A stretch of 64,000 nucleotides of DNA, from positions 4,556,001-4,620,000 of the forward strand of contig NZ_CP029426.2 in assembly GCF_002266435.3 (NCBI RefSeq), given 5' to 3'. The first letter of the stretch is position 1. Each line of letters opens with the position of its first letter. The notes below the pieces were generated by a model. It had not been told where the DNA came from. It was given only the letters and a program-made list of their open reading frames with translations, and did no database searches. The stretch is from Bradyrhizobium amphicarpaeae (GTDB lineage: Bacteria; Pseudomonadota; Alphaproteobacteria; Rhizobiales; Xanthobacteraceae). Shown here piece by piece: positions 44,855-53,282 of the stretch. The position numbers and the translations under genes were made by a program.

Positions 44855-45733
44855 ATGAAGGAAGGACGCCCGCGCTCGTTCTATGTGCTCGCGATCTTCT
44901 TCGCGGCCTATGTGCTGTTCCTCTACGGGCCGATGATCGCGATCTACGTACTGTCGTTCCAGGGACCACAGGGCGGCCTCACCTTCCCGATGAACGGCGT
45001 GTCGACCTTCTGGATCGCAAAGCTGTTCAAGGGGACCGGGATCGTCGATCTCGGCGCGGCCTTCCGCCGCTCGCTATTGCTCGGCATCATCGTGATGATC
45101 GTCACCGTCGTGCTGTCGGTCGCCGCCGGCATGGCCTTCCGCAGGAAGTTCAAGGCGCAGAGCATCCTGTTCTACTCGGCGATCGCCAGCCTGATCGTGC
45201 CTTCGATCATCACCTCGCTCGGCATCTCGCTGGAATTTCGCATCATCGACGATCTGATCAAGGCGCATTGGAACGAGAATTTCGAGACCTCGATGGGCCT
45301 GCTCACCTCCGGGCTCGGCGCACACCTGACCTGGACGCTGCCGTTCGGGCTGCTCATCATGTTCGCGATCTTCAACCGCTTCGATCCCAGGCTCGAGGAA
45401 GCCGCGCGCGATCTCGGCGCGACGCCGTGGCAGACCTTCCGCCACGTCGTGCTGCCGATCATCCTGCCCTCGGTGATCGGTATCGGTCTGTTCGGCTTCA
45501 CGCTGTCCTGGGACGAGCTCGCGCGCTCCAGCCAGGCGATCGGGGCGGTGAATACATTGCCGCTGGATCTGCAGGGCCTCACCACGACAGTGACGAACCC
45601 CGACATCTACGCGCTTGGCACCGTGATCTCGGCCGTGTCGTTCACGGTGATCGCGCTTGCACTCGGCACCATCGCCATGCTCAACAAGCGTCAGGCGGCC
45701 AAGGGCTCGGACGCCGGCCAAGGACTCGTCTGA
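44855..45733 (+). CDS. ABC transporter permease 2 (PotC-like)
   Basis: About 292 residues, six membrane helices, EAA loop EEAARDLGATPWQTFRHVVLPIILPSV. Starts 3 bases after the first permease stop; together they form the heteromeric channel. Confidence 0.94.
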   Translation: MKEGRPRSFYVLAIFFAAYVLFLYGPMIAIYVLSFQGPQGGLTFPMNGVSTFWIAKLFKGTGIVDLGAAFRRSLLLGIIVMIVTVVLSVAAGMAFRRKFKAQSILFYSAIASLIVPSIITSLGISLEFRIIDDLIKAHWNENFETSMGLLTSGLGAHLTWTLPFGLLIMFAIFNRFDPRLEEAARDLGATPWQTFRHVVLPIILPSVIGIGLFGFTLSWDELARSSQAIGAVNTLPLDLQGLTTTVTNPDIYALGTVISAVSFTVIALALGTIAMLNKRQAAKGSDAGQGLV

Positions 45734-45761
45734 CAACGCGCTTGCCTGAGAAGGGACTTGT

Positions 45762-46502
45762 GTGATCGCGATGCGGCTACACGTCGTCAATCCCAACACC
45801 ACTGTGACGATGACGGCGAAGATCGCCGCGGCTGCGCGCAGCGTCGCCCTGCCCGACACGGTGATTGACGCGCGCCAGCCCGCGATGGGCCCGGTCTCGA
45901 TCGAAGGATTTTACGACGAAGCTTTCGCAGTGCCCGGCATGCTCGGCTGCATCCGCGAGGCCGACCGTGACGGCGCCGATGCCCATATCATCGCCTGCTT
46001 CGACGACACCGGCCTTGATGCTGCACGCGCGATCGCCAAAGCCCCTGTGGTCGGCATCGGCGAGGCCGGCTTCCACATGGCGACCCTGATCGCGGCGCGC
46101 TTTGCCGTGGTGACCACGCTCGGTGTCTCCATCGTGCCGATCGAGCACAACTTACGGAAATACGGCCTCGCCGAGCGCTGCGCGCGCGTTCGCGCCGCCG
46201 AGGTCCCGGTGCTCGCGCTCGAGGAGCGCAACGCGGACGCGCTTGCAAAAATCTCCGCGGAGATCACGGCCGCGATCCGCGACGACCGCGCCGAGGCCAT
46301 CGTGCTCGGCTGCGCCGGCATGGCCGATCTCGCTGCGGAGCTCGCCGCGACGCACGGCCTGCCCGTAGTCGATGGCGTCGCCGCAGCCGTGACGCTGGCG
46401 GAATCGCTGGTGCGGCTCGGGCTGACGACGTCGCGGCTCGGACCGTATGCAGCGCCGCGGTCGAAGCCCTATAATGGATTGTTGTCGGGCTTTCGTCCGT
46501 AG
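45762..46502 (+). CDS. Asp/Glu/hydantoin racemase-family protein
   Basis: About 246 residues. It begins MIAMRLHVVNPNTTVTMTAKIA (the hydantoin racemase HyuE start, N-P-N-T), with catalytic Cys positions in HIIACFDDTG and VLGCAGMADL. HyuE/allantoin-racemase-like enzymes invert C5 of hydantoins or allantoin; others act on Asp or Glu. AAGGGA lies 5 bases before GTG 45762; ATG at 45771 is possible. As the last gene of the transporter operon it probably acts on the imported compound. Confidence 0.9.
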   Translation: MIAMRLHVVNPNTTVTMTAKIAAAARSVALPDTVIDARQPAMGPVSIEGFYDEAFAVPGMLGCIREADRDGADAHIIACFDDTGLDAARAIAKAPVVGIGEAGFHMATLIAARFAVVTTLGVSIVPIEHNLRKYGLAERCARVRAAEVPVLALEERNADALAKISAEITAAIRDDRAEAIVLGCAGMADLAAELAATHGLPVVDGVAAAVTLAESLVRLGLTTSRLGPYAAPRSKPYNGLLSGFRP

Positions 46503-46665
46503 GTGCAGCACCACATGCCTCTGGACTGCATCAGCAGAGCGTCGGTGTGCCCGACCGACAACAGCGCAAGCTTTTCGCGGCATCGAGTTCCACAATTGTT
46601 GTCGCGCCTGTTGCGACCTGCGAGCCTGCAAAAACCTTGATTCGGGGCGCACGCGGGGGCGGAGC

Positions 46666-47481
46666 ATGACGAGATTCTTGACTGCAATGATTGCAGGAGC
46701 ACTGGCGTGGGCCGCTGTCGCGGGTTCGGCATTGGCCGCCGACTTGCCGGTGAAGGCGCAGCCGGCTGCGGCGCCGTCGTGGTCTGGATTCTACGCCGGC
46801 GTGTCGCTCGGCGCTCGCTGGGCCGACAACGACTGGCAGACCAGTGACATCGCACCGAGCTTCGGTGCCGGTTCATTCGTGCCGACTGCTGGCGCCGCCG
46901 GCGCAATCGACAGCGTCGCGGCCAGGTTCGGGGGCTATCTCGGTTACAACGCTCAGATCTCGACATCCTGGGTCGCGGGCGTCGAAGCCGATTTCGGCTG
47001 GGCCGACAACAAGAAGACGACGAATCCGATACCGGGGACGGTCGGGCTCTTCCTGGGCGCCCCGCTGATTGGCCTTCCATCCGGCAGCGTGCGGGAAACA
47101 TGGGACGGCAGCCTCCGTGGCCGTCTCGGCTACCTCGTCAGCCCCGCCACACTGGTCTACGGCACTGGCGGCGTGGCGTGGCAGCGCCTCGAACTGAGCG
47201 CCAATTGCACCGTCGTTCCCGGAAACTCGTTCTGCTTCGGCGCCCCTCACAACGAAACCTATGCGTCGACACGGGTCGGCTGGACCGTCGGCGGCGGCGT
47301 CGAGCACATGATCGGCGGTCATTGGCTCCTGCGCGCCGATTACCGTTACGCCGATTTCGGGACCTGGACCCAAACGTTCTTCGCCGCTGGTGGCGTCGGA
47401 ATTGGGTTCGACGACCGCTTCACCGCCCACGTCACGGCCCGCACCCACACTGCAACGGTTGGCCTCGCCTACAAGTTCTGA
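46666..47481 (+). CDS. Outer-membrane beta-barrel protein (Omp25/RopB-like)
   Basis: About 271 residues: signal peptide MTRFLTAMIAGALAWAAVAG..., ADLPVKAQPAAAPSWSGFYAGVSLG (the usual opening of rhizobial eight-stranded porin-like barrels), repeated aromatic-glycine beta strands and a C-terminal VGLAYKF ending in Phe for BAM recognition. Structural or adhesive role in the outer membrane. GGCGGAGC precedes ATG. Confidence 0.93.
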   Translation: MTRFLTAMIAGALAWAAVAGSALAADLPVKAQPAAAPSWSGFYAGVSLGARWADNDWQTSDIAPSFGAGSFVPTAGAAGAIDSVAARFGGYLGYNAQISTSWVAGVEADFGWADNKKTTNPIPGTVGLFLGAPLIGLPSGSVRETWDGSLRGRLGYLVSPATLVYGTGGVAWQRLELSANCTVVPGNSFCFGAPHNETYASTRVGWTVGGGVEHMIGGHWLLRADYRYADFGTWTQTFFAAGGVGIGFDDRFTAHVTARTHTATVGLAYKF

Positions 47482-47736
47482 AGTGGACTCACTGACGACC
47501 GCATTCCGTCGAATCAGCCCGGCATTGCCTGCCTGGACGGGGCCCGCGGCGTACCGCGGCGTCGAGGTAAACCGGTATCTTGAAACCTTTTTCGTTGAAT
47601 TCCGTTCGTTCTTGTCGGCCCAGCCTCTTTTTGGTCCCAATCGTTGCCGATCAGTAACACTTTCGGGACGCCCCGGCGGCTTTCGGCATGCCGGTCTTCG
47701 CCACTCACCAAGTTTCCAATTTGGGTTTTGTCAGCG

Positions 47737-48231
47737 ATGCACGATCTCGCAGCGGACACTCGGTCCAATCCCCTGCTTCGTCTTGGCGCCCAGCCGATCG
47801 CACTGACTGCGGCCGCGCTGCTGCTGCTGATCGCGGGCGTCACCTCGATCGCGATCTGGCGCGCCTATACCGGCGCAGTTCCTGAGCCCGACCGGGTGGT
47901 GGCGTCGCGGCAGCTCCAGGCCCGCACCGCCCAGGCCTCCGAGCAGCTGGTCGAGAAGACCAAGGGGCTGGAGGCGACCCAGCAGGAATCGATCGACCAG
48001 CTTCAGGTCGTGCAGGACCAGCTCCAGACCATGAAGCGGCTGATGGCGGCGCAGCAGGCTGACACCAAGCGCCTGTCCGAACAGGTCGCGTCACTGAACG
48101 AGTCGATCGACGGCTTACGGCAATCGTTTGCCAGCGCACGGTCGACCGAAGTTGAAACGCCCTCGGTTACCCGCAGGAAACCGGCGCGACACCGTGTCCA
48201 CGCCAGTGCACGCAAGCGCTCGCGCGGCTGA
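47737..48231 (+). CDS. Membrane-anchored coiled-coil protein of unknown function
   Basis: About 164 residues. One membrane helix (PIALTAAALLLLIAGVTSIAIW, about 20-41), then a long helical coiled-coil (VVASRQLQARTAQASEQLVEK... QLQTMKRLMAAQQADTKRLSEQVASLNESIDGL) and a basic tail (RRKPARHRVHASARKRSRG). No enzyme motif. An in-frame start at 47644 exists, but the region upstream has no ribosome site. A terminator lies about 120 bases downstream. Confidence 0.72.
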   Translation: MHDLAADTRSNPLLRLGAQPIALTAAALLLLIAGVTSIAIWRAYTGAVPEPDRVVASRQLQARTAQASEQLVEKTKGLEATQQESIDQLQVVQDQLQTMKRLMAAQQADTKRLSEQVASLNESIDGLRQSFASARSTEVETPSVTRRKPARHRVHASARKRSRG

Positions 48232-48353
48232 GCGCCACGCGGTGGAACTTTTATTTTGGCCACTTGTGAACTGGATCACATTCGCCCGTATGATTCCGCG
48301 CGATGGTCACCGTTACCGGATGGCGTGAGCCGATTTCAATGTCCGGGGCTGGC

Positions 48354-48394
48354 AAGGTCGTTGACGGTATACTGCGTCAACGGCCTTGTTTTTT
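48354..48394 (+). terminator. Intrinsic terminator
   Basis: AAGGTCGTTGACG/CGTCAACGGCCTT form a stem with one mismatch (loop GTATACTG), followed by GTTTTTT. It is 122 bases after the coiled-coil gene stop. Confidence 0.88.
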
Positions 48395-48419
48395 GGTCGG
48401 TCAGCCTTTCGCCAAGGCG

Positions 48420-48776
48420 CTATTCGCAGACGTCCACGCGGCGGTATCGCCATCCAGCTGGGGTCCTGACACGCTTCCGCACCACGTAGCAGCCGCCGTA
48501 GCCGTCGTTATAGGCGGGACCATAATCGTCGGGAACGGCGTAATAGGGGTAGCCGTAGCCATAGCCGTAATAGCCGCCGTACAGGCCGGCACCGGCGATG
48601 CCCGCCCCGATCCCCACGCCCGGCCAGAAACCGCCGCCGTGCCAGTGGCCGCCATGGCCCCAGCCGCCACCGTGGCCCCAGCCACCGTGTCCAAATCCGC
48701 GCGCCTCGGCCGCATGCGGCACCGACAAGCCGATCGCCGCAACGGCCAGCGCCGCCATCATCATCCTGCGTAACAT
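48420..48776 (-). CDS. Small exported Gly/His/Tyr-rich protein
   Basis: About 118 residues: signal peptide (RMMMAALAVAAIGLSVPHAAEA), then GHGGWGHGGGWGHGGHWHGG and GYYGYGYGYPYY repeats, and a C-terminal R-V-D-V-C-E. The composition suggests a surface or matrix protein; I have no function. ATG at 48776 or 48806. Confidence 0.7.
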   Translation of the reverse strand: MLRRMMMAALAVAAIGLSVPHAAEARGFGHGGWGHGGGWGHGGHWHGGGFWPGVGIGAGIAGAGLYGGYYGYGYGYPYYAVPDDYGPAYNDGYGGCYVVRKRVRTPAGWRYRRVDVCE

Positions 48777-48881
48777 CACTCGATCCTCTGCGTGGAAACG
48801 CTCCACGCTTCAAAGCGGGGACCAAGCTAACGTTATCGGGGCATTCCGGACAGCCACACTGCCTCACTTCCCCGCGAGAAT

Positions 48882-49193
48882 TCAGCAGCCGCGACAGATG
48901 CTCTTGAGCTTCTTGTCGAGCAAACGATTCTCGGCGGCGACGGCCGCATCTGTTCCACCGCCGGTGGCGGCGGCGCCTCCGCCGCCTGACCCTGACGATT
49001 GAGCCGTGCCGAGGCTGTTCGTGCCGGGCGGTGGGGCCGACGAATTGGCGACGCCTCCACTCGATCCCGCAGCGCCGCCGGTCGATCCGGCAGACCCGCC
49101 ACCCGCTTGCGCAAAAGCTATGGCGGGCATCGCCGCGAGCGCAAAGATCGTGATCATGGTCTTGAGCGAGGCGGTTGCGGACGAGGCGGCCAT
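48882..49193 (-). CDS. Small exported Gly/Ser-rich protein
   Basis: About 103 residues: signal peptide (LKTMITIFALAAMPAIAFA), a Gly/Ser/Ala-rich centre and a C-terminal DKKLKSICRGC with two cysteines. AAGGAGA lies 7 bases before the ATG at 49193. Unknown function. Confidence 0.7.
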   Translation of the reverse strand: MAASSATASLKTMITIFALAAMPAIAFAQAGGGSAGSTGGAAGSSGGVANSSAPPPGTNSLGTAQSSGSGGGGAAATGGGTDAAVAAENRLLDKKLKSICRGC

Positions 49194-49334
49194 CGGAAAT
49201 CTCCTTCACCGGTCAACCGCCGTTGCGAAGTCCGGTTCCGGAACAATTGCCGCCGCCTGAGCTTGAACCAGCAGCGCAATTCGACGCGCACAAGCTCATC
49301 ACCACGACTCCAACAACAGGAAGGCAAAGTCACG

Positions 49335-49499
49335 ATGACGGATCGCGACCCCTTTGCGGAAGGCGAACGCGCGGCGCGCGAAAACATCCCCGCCGAAGCA
49401 AATCCCTATACGGATGGCAGCGACGAGCACGCATTATGGTCGGCGGGTCACGAGAGGGTTGCGAGCGCGACGGAAGCAAGCGAGTCCGAAGGCACTTAA
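49335..49499 (+). CDS. Small acidic protein, 54 residues
   Basis: MTDRDPFAEGERAARENIPA followed by NPYTDGSDEHALWSAGHE. The pattern resembles small ribosome-modulation-factor-like proteins (RMF-type: E-G-x-x-A, NPY, W-x-x-G). CAGGAAGG lies 10-14 bases before ATG. Its stop overlaps the convergent carbonic-anhydrase gene by 4 bases. I am moderately sure that it is real. Confidence 0.65.
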   Translation: MTDRDPFAEGERAARENIPAEANPYTDGSDEHALWSAGHERVASATEASESEGT

Positions 49500-50026
49500 C
49501 CGATCCGCTTCAGGCCCTTCGTGAAGCGCGGACCGTTGGCGACATAGAATCTGGCCGCACTCCCCATCTTCTGCACCTGGGCATCGTCGAGCGTGCGGAT
49601 CACGCGCGCCGGTGAGCCGATGATCAGGGAACGTTCGGGAAATTCCTTGCCCTCGGTGATGACGGAACCGGCTCCGACGATGCTGTTGCGGCCGATCTTC
49701 GCGCCGTTCATCACGATCGAGCCCATGCCGACCAGCGCGCCCTCCCCGATGGTGCAGCCGTGCAGGATGACGTTGTGGCCGACCGTGCAGTTGTTTCCGA
49801 TGACGAGGGGAAAGCCGAGATCGGTGTGGCAGGTCGAGCCATCCTGCACATTGGCGCCCTCGCCGATCTCGATCCATTCATTGTCGCCGCGCAGCACCGC
49901 GCCGAACCAGACGCTGGCACCCGGCTTCAGGCGCACACGGCCGATCACGGTCGCGGTCTCAGCGATGAAATAATTGCCGTCGGCGGGAAGATCGGGCGCC
50001 TGCCCGTCGAGCTCGTAGATCGCCAT
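49496..50026 (-). CDS. Gamma-class carbonic anhydrase-like protein
   Basis: About 176 residues of left-handed beta-helix hexapeptide repeats (VIGRVRLKPGASVWFGAVLRGD ...). Zinc His residues appear in STCHTD and VGHNVILHG. Members either hydrate CO2 or act as acyltransferase-like structural proteins. CAGGAGACC lies 6 bases before ATG. Confidence 0.95.
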   Translation of the reverse strand: MAIYELDGQAPDLPADGNYFIAETATVIGRVRLKPGASVWFGAVLRGDNEWIEIGEGANVQDGSTCHTDLGFPLVIGNNCTVGHNVILHGCTIGEGALVGMGSIVMNGAKIGRNSIVGAGSVITEGKEFPERSLIIGSPARVIRTLDDAQVQKMGSAARFYVANGPRFTKGLKRIG

Positions 50027-50110
50027 GGAGGTCTCCTGTCGCGTTGACCACTGGCATAGCGAAACGGCAGCCGCGAGGCAAAGGCGCCGGCAGCGCTCGA
50101 TGCGCGGGCG

Positions 50111-50440
50111 TCAGCCCAGAACGCCGGCGGCGCGCAGCGTCATCAGGAAGAAGGTGCCGCTCATCATGCTCCAGAAGCCGGCGATGACGGTCGCCATCAT
50201 CACGAATTCGGCGCGGCGGCTTTCCACCCGCATGCCGCGCAGCGTGTTGCGCATGATGATGAAGGGCGCGGCGAACACCAGGAACGGCACTGCAGCGAAG
50301 GTCTTCGGCGCCACGCCGTCCTGCAACAGGCCGAAGCCGGCGGGCCGCTGCGCCAGCGCCTGGTATCCGTTCACGAGCGCGCCCGCGAGCGCGAAACCGA
50401 TGCAGATCGAGAACAGGGTATTGAAAGCTTCAGGTGTCAT
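50111..50440 (-). CDS. Small membrane protein of unknown function
   Basis: About 109 residues with three hydrophobic helices (TLFSICIGFALAGALVNGYQAL, FAAVPFLVFAAPFIIM, VMMATVIAGFWSMMSGTFFL). It resembles a conserved small alphaproteobacterial membrane protein family without known role. It follows the carbonic-anhydrase gene on the same strand, 84 bases apart. Confidence 0.8.
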   Translation of the reverse strand: MTPEAFNTLFSICIGFALAGALVNGYQALAQRPAGFGLLQDGVAPKTFAAVPFLVFAAPFIIMRNTLRGMRVESRRAEFVMMATVIAGFWSMMSGTFFLMTLRAAGVLG

Positions 50441-50663
50441 CGGAACGGTCCGCCCTTACGCAACGCCACCGCCTTCCTGTGACAAATCGTGCTGGTTAAC
50501 GCTACATTATCCTTAAGCGAAGGTTAACGCCGCCGTCCCGTCGGCGCAGGGCGGTCCCCGCCCCCCGCAGCCCGGAACGCTGCGCGATATCGCCGCCGCA
50601 TGGCATATTCGCCGCTGATTCGTCGGCCATCGGCCGACTTCCGGCCCGGCCTCGCAAAGACTC

Positions 50664-51383
50664 ATGACGGTGTTTTCGGCAGCTCCCCCCAGGTCCCCCC
50701 GCACGCGCACCTCGACGCGCATCTGGGCGCATGCCGTCCCGATCGTGCTCGGCGGCATTGCCGCGGTCGGCGCAGTCGCGCTCGTCGCCTATCTGTTGTG
50801 GCCGACCTGGGGCACACGCGGCGCGGACGCCCCGGACAAGCTGCCGGTGAGCGTCGGCGGCACGCTGTTCAACCTGCCGGTGACGGCGATCCGCATGAAG
50901 ATCCAGCGGCACTCCGGGCCGCAGGAGCGCATCGATCTCGACTTCCTCTATCCGTCGCTCGAGCCGCCCAGCGCGCCGAAGCACGTCACCGCCGACACGG
51001 TGGAAGCGGCGGTGCAATCGATCGACCGCATCTTCATGTCGATCGCAGCCCATCACGATGCGCTCTCGCCCGAGCAGCGGGCAGCCACGATCTATCCGCG
51101 CTACCTCGACCCGGCCGCGGCGACGCCGGTGGACGGGCTGACAATGCGGATGTTCCGCGCCGACACGCCCTACGGCAGCGAGGACTTCTATTCCGCTGCC
51201 AGCCCCGCGCTGACCGCGCGCTGCACCCGCGATGCGGCCACCCCCGGCATGTGCCTGTCCGAGCGCCGGGTCGGCGGTGCCGACCTCACCTTCCGTTATC
51301 CGCGGAGCTGGCTGTCGCAGTGGCACGATGTGGCGGAGGCGATGGACAGGCTGACGGCGCAGCTGCGCGGGCCGAAGGGGTGA
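50664..51383 (+). CDS. Single-pass membrane protein of unknown function
   Basis: About 239 residues: basic N-terminus, one membrane helix (VPIVLGGIAAVGAVALVAYLLW, about 25-46), then a periplasmic domain with many charged residues and two cysteines (ARCTRDAATPGMC). No recognised domain. Confidence 0.8.
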   Translation: MTVFSAAPPRSPRTRTSTRIWAHAVPIVLGGIAAVGAVALVAYLLWPTWGTRGADAPDKLPVSVGGTLFNLPVTAIRMKIQRHSGPQERIDLDFLYPSLEPPSAPKHVTADTVEAAVQSIDRIFMSIAAHHDALSPEQRAATIYPRYLDPAAATPVDGLTMRMFRADTPYGSEDFYSAASPALTARCTRDAATPGMCLSERRVGGADLTFRYPRSWLSQWHDVAEAMDRLTAQLRGPKG

Positions 51384-51528
51384 GCGGGGCTGCGCGCCCT
51401 GGCTCCCGAAGCCAAAACTGCGAAAACAACCCCATGCACAGTAACCAAGCGCCTGTGATTGTTCGTATTTTTCGAAGTCGAATTTGGCGTTTTGACGTCG
51501 TCATGGGGCAGTTGTGAAGCTGCTGTTC

Positions 51529-51637
51529 GTCATTGCGAGCGCAGCGAAGCAATCCGGAATCCCTCTCCGGAAAGATTCCTGGATTGCTTCCGCCTTTGCC
51601 AAGGCTTCGGCGGACAAGTCGCTTCGCTCGCAATGAC
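51529..51637. repeat. Palindromic dispersed repeat, family D
   Basis: GTCATTGCGAGCGCAGCGAA and TTCGCTTCGCTCGCAATGAC-like arms (exact outer 12 bases) frame about 109 bases. It precedes family A copy 2. Confidence 0.8.
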
Positions 51638-51666
51638 GATGTGGAGAGAGCGCGCTCGATTTCGAT

Positions 51667-51800
51667 GCGTGTCCCGGACGCGCTGCAGCGTTCTTACGCT
51701 GCTGCGCAGAGCCGGGATCCAGAAGGCCCCGAGCTCCGCCGTTGCATGGGCCCCGGCTCTGCAGCGCACCGCCGAAGGGGCGCTGCGCTGCGTCCGGGGC
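51667..51800. repeat. Palindromic dispersed repeat, family A, copy 2
   Basis: About 134 bases, nearly identical at the ends to 13908-14040 (GTGTCCCGGACGCGCTGCAG start, CGCTGCGTCCGGGGC end), with a divergent centre (GGATCCAGAAGGCCCCGAGC). Confidence 0.88.
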
Positions 51801-51825
51801 GCGCGGCCGAAGTGGCGGTGCAGAA

Positions 51826-52044
51826 TTATTCCTGATCGACCAGATCGTCCTCGAGGATCGCCATCTGGAACTGGAACGAGCGATCGTCGTCCTCGTCGTC
51901 GACGAAGAGCACGCCGATGAACTCCTCGCCGATATAGACTTCGGCGGAATCGTCCTTCTTCGGCCGCGGCACGACGCGGATCTTGGGATTGCCGAATACG
52001 CGCTTCAGATACGCATCGAGCTTTCTGACTTCTTTGACGTCCAC
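51826..52044 (-). CDS. DUF3126-family small protein
   Basis: About 72 residues: VKEVRKLDAYLKRVFGNPKI, PRPKKDDSAEVYIGEEFIGV and an acidic FVDDEDDDRSFQFQMAIL tail. Matches the conserved alphaproteobacterial DUF3126 family (function unknown). GTG at 52044 has GGAGA 7 bases upstream. Confidence 0.85.
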   Translation of the reverse strand: MDVKEVRKLDAYLKRVFGNPKIRVVPRPKKDDSAEVYIGEEFIGVLFVDDEDDDRSFQFQMAILEDDLVDQE

Positions 52045-52134
52045 GGCAAGTCTCCGATCGAAATTGGCAGGCCGCGTTTTAGGACGAGACGCGGCGAACC
52101 GCCAGCATGAATTGCCAAACAATTTGGGGACGAA

Positions 52135-52157
52135 AAGGGCCGGAGAATCCGGCCCTT
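52135..52157 (-). terminator. Minus-strand terminator after cysE
   Basis: AAGGGCCGG/CCGGCCCTT stem, loop ATTCT on the minus strand, then TTCG. It lies just 10 bases after the cysE stop and would separate it from the DUF3126 gene. Confidence 0.6.
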
Positions 52158-52167
52158 GCACGCGAGT

Positions 52168-52992
52168 TCAAAGCCCCATCGCGTTGATCATCTGATCCAT
52201 GGTGCGCGAGGGCTCGGCGCAGCCGGCCTCACCGACGACCTTGGCAGGCACGCCCGCGACGGTGACGTTGTGCGGCACCGGCTTGACCACGACCGAGCCG
52301 GCGGCGATGCGCGCGCAATGGCCGATCTCGATGTTGCCGAGAATCTTCGCGCCGGCGCCGATCAGCACGCCGTGGCGGATCTTCGGGTGACGGTCCTCGT
52401 TCTCCTTGCCGGTGCCGCCGAGCGTGACACCGTGCAGGATCGAGACGTCGTCCTCGATGATGGCAGTCTCGCCGCAGACGAAGCCGGTGGCGTGGTCGAG
52501 GAAGATGCCGCGGCCGATGCGCGCGGCGGGATTGATGTCGGTCTGGAACACCGCGGAGGCGCGGCTCTGCAGATAATACGCGAAATCCTTGCGGCCCTTC
52601 AGATAGAGCCAGTGCGCCAGCCGATGGGTCTGGATGGCGTGAAAGCCCTTGAAGTAAAGCAAGGGATCGATGAAGCGCGAGGTCGCGGGATCGCGGTCGT
52701 AGACGGCGACGAGATCGGCGCGGAAGGCGTTGCCGAGATCGGGATCGTCGCGCAGCGCTTCGTCATAGGTCTGGCGAACGAGGTCGCCCGACAGAGCTGA
52801 GTGATCGAGCCGGTCGGCGACGCGGTGGATCACCGAATCCTCCAGACGGCTGTGATGCAGCACCGTCGAATAGATGAAGGTCGCAAGCTCGGGCTCGCGA
52901 TGGACGATGTCCTCCGCCTCGCCCCGGATCCGATCCCAGATCGGATCGAGCGATGCGAGCTTTCCTCCCGGATTGACCTGATGCACTGCCAT
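52168..52992 (-). CDS. cysE: Serine O-acetyltransferase
   Basis: About 274 residues, normal length for CysE. N-terminal helical domain (about 1-140) and C-terminal left-handed beta-helix with DHATGFVCGETAIIEDDVSI, HGVTLGGTGKENEDRHPKI and IGAGAKILGNIEIGH. It makes O-acetylserine from serine and acetyl-CoA for cysteine synthesis. No ribosome site is obvious at ATG 52992. Confidence 0.97.
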   Translation of the reverse strand: MAVHQVNPGGKLASLDPIWDRIRGEAEDIVHREPELATFIYSTVLHHSRLEDSVIHRVADRLDHSALSGDLVRQTYDEALRDDPDLGNAFRADLVAVYDRDPATSRFIDPLLYFKGFHAIQTHRLAHWLYLKGRKDFAYYLQSRASAVFQTDINPAARIGRGIFLDHATGFVCGETAIIEDDVSILHGVTLGGTGKENEDRHPKIRHGVLIGAGAKILGNIEIGHCARIAAGSVVVKPVPHNVTVAGVPAKVVGEAGCAEPSRTMDQMINAMGL

Positions 52993-53282
52993 GATTTGCT
53001 CTTTGGGATTTGTTCTTCGAGTGGGCTCGTTTGACCGGTTCTATAGCATAGTCTAGGCGCCGAAGTCCTGACCGGCTTGCCTGGGAGTGAACAGCGCCTT
53101 GCCTCGCGAATGCATATCAAGACGTTGAAACACAACAGCTTCTTTCGACGACCCCAAGCAGCGAGGTCGGCTCAAAGTGGTCAGAGTTTTGCCAAATTCA
53201 AGCCGGGCGACTTCAGACTATTGGTGAATTCTCTCCGAGCGGCTATTGCGAGCATGGTCGGAACCGGGGACGGGAAGCGGAT

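Noticed and set aside
48999..49334. Upstream extension of the small 54-residue gene
   Set aside because: The upstream part lies opposite the Gly/Ser-rich gene and has no protein character; the ATG at 49335 fits a ribosome site.
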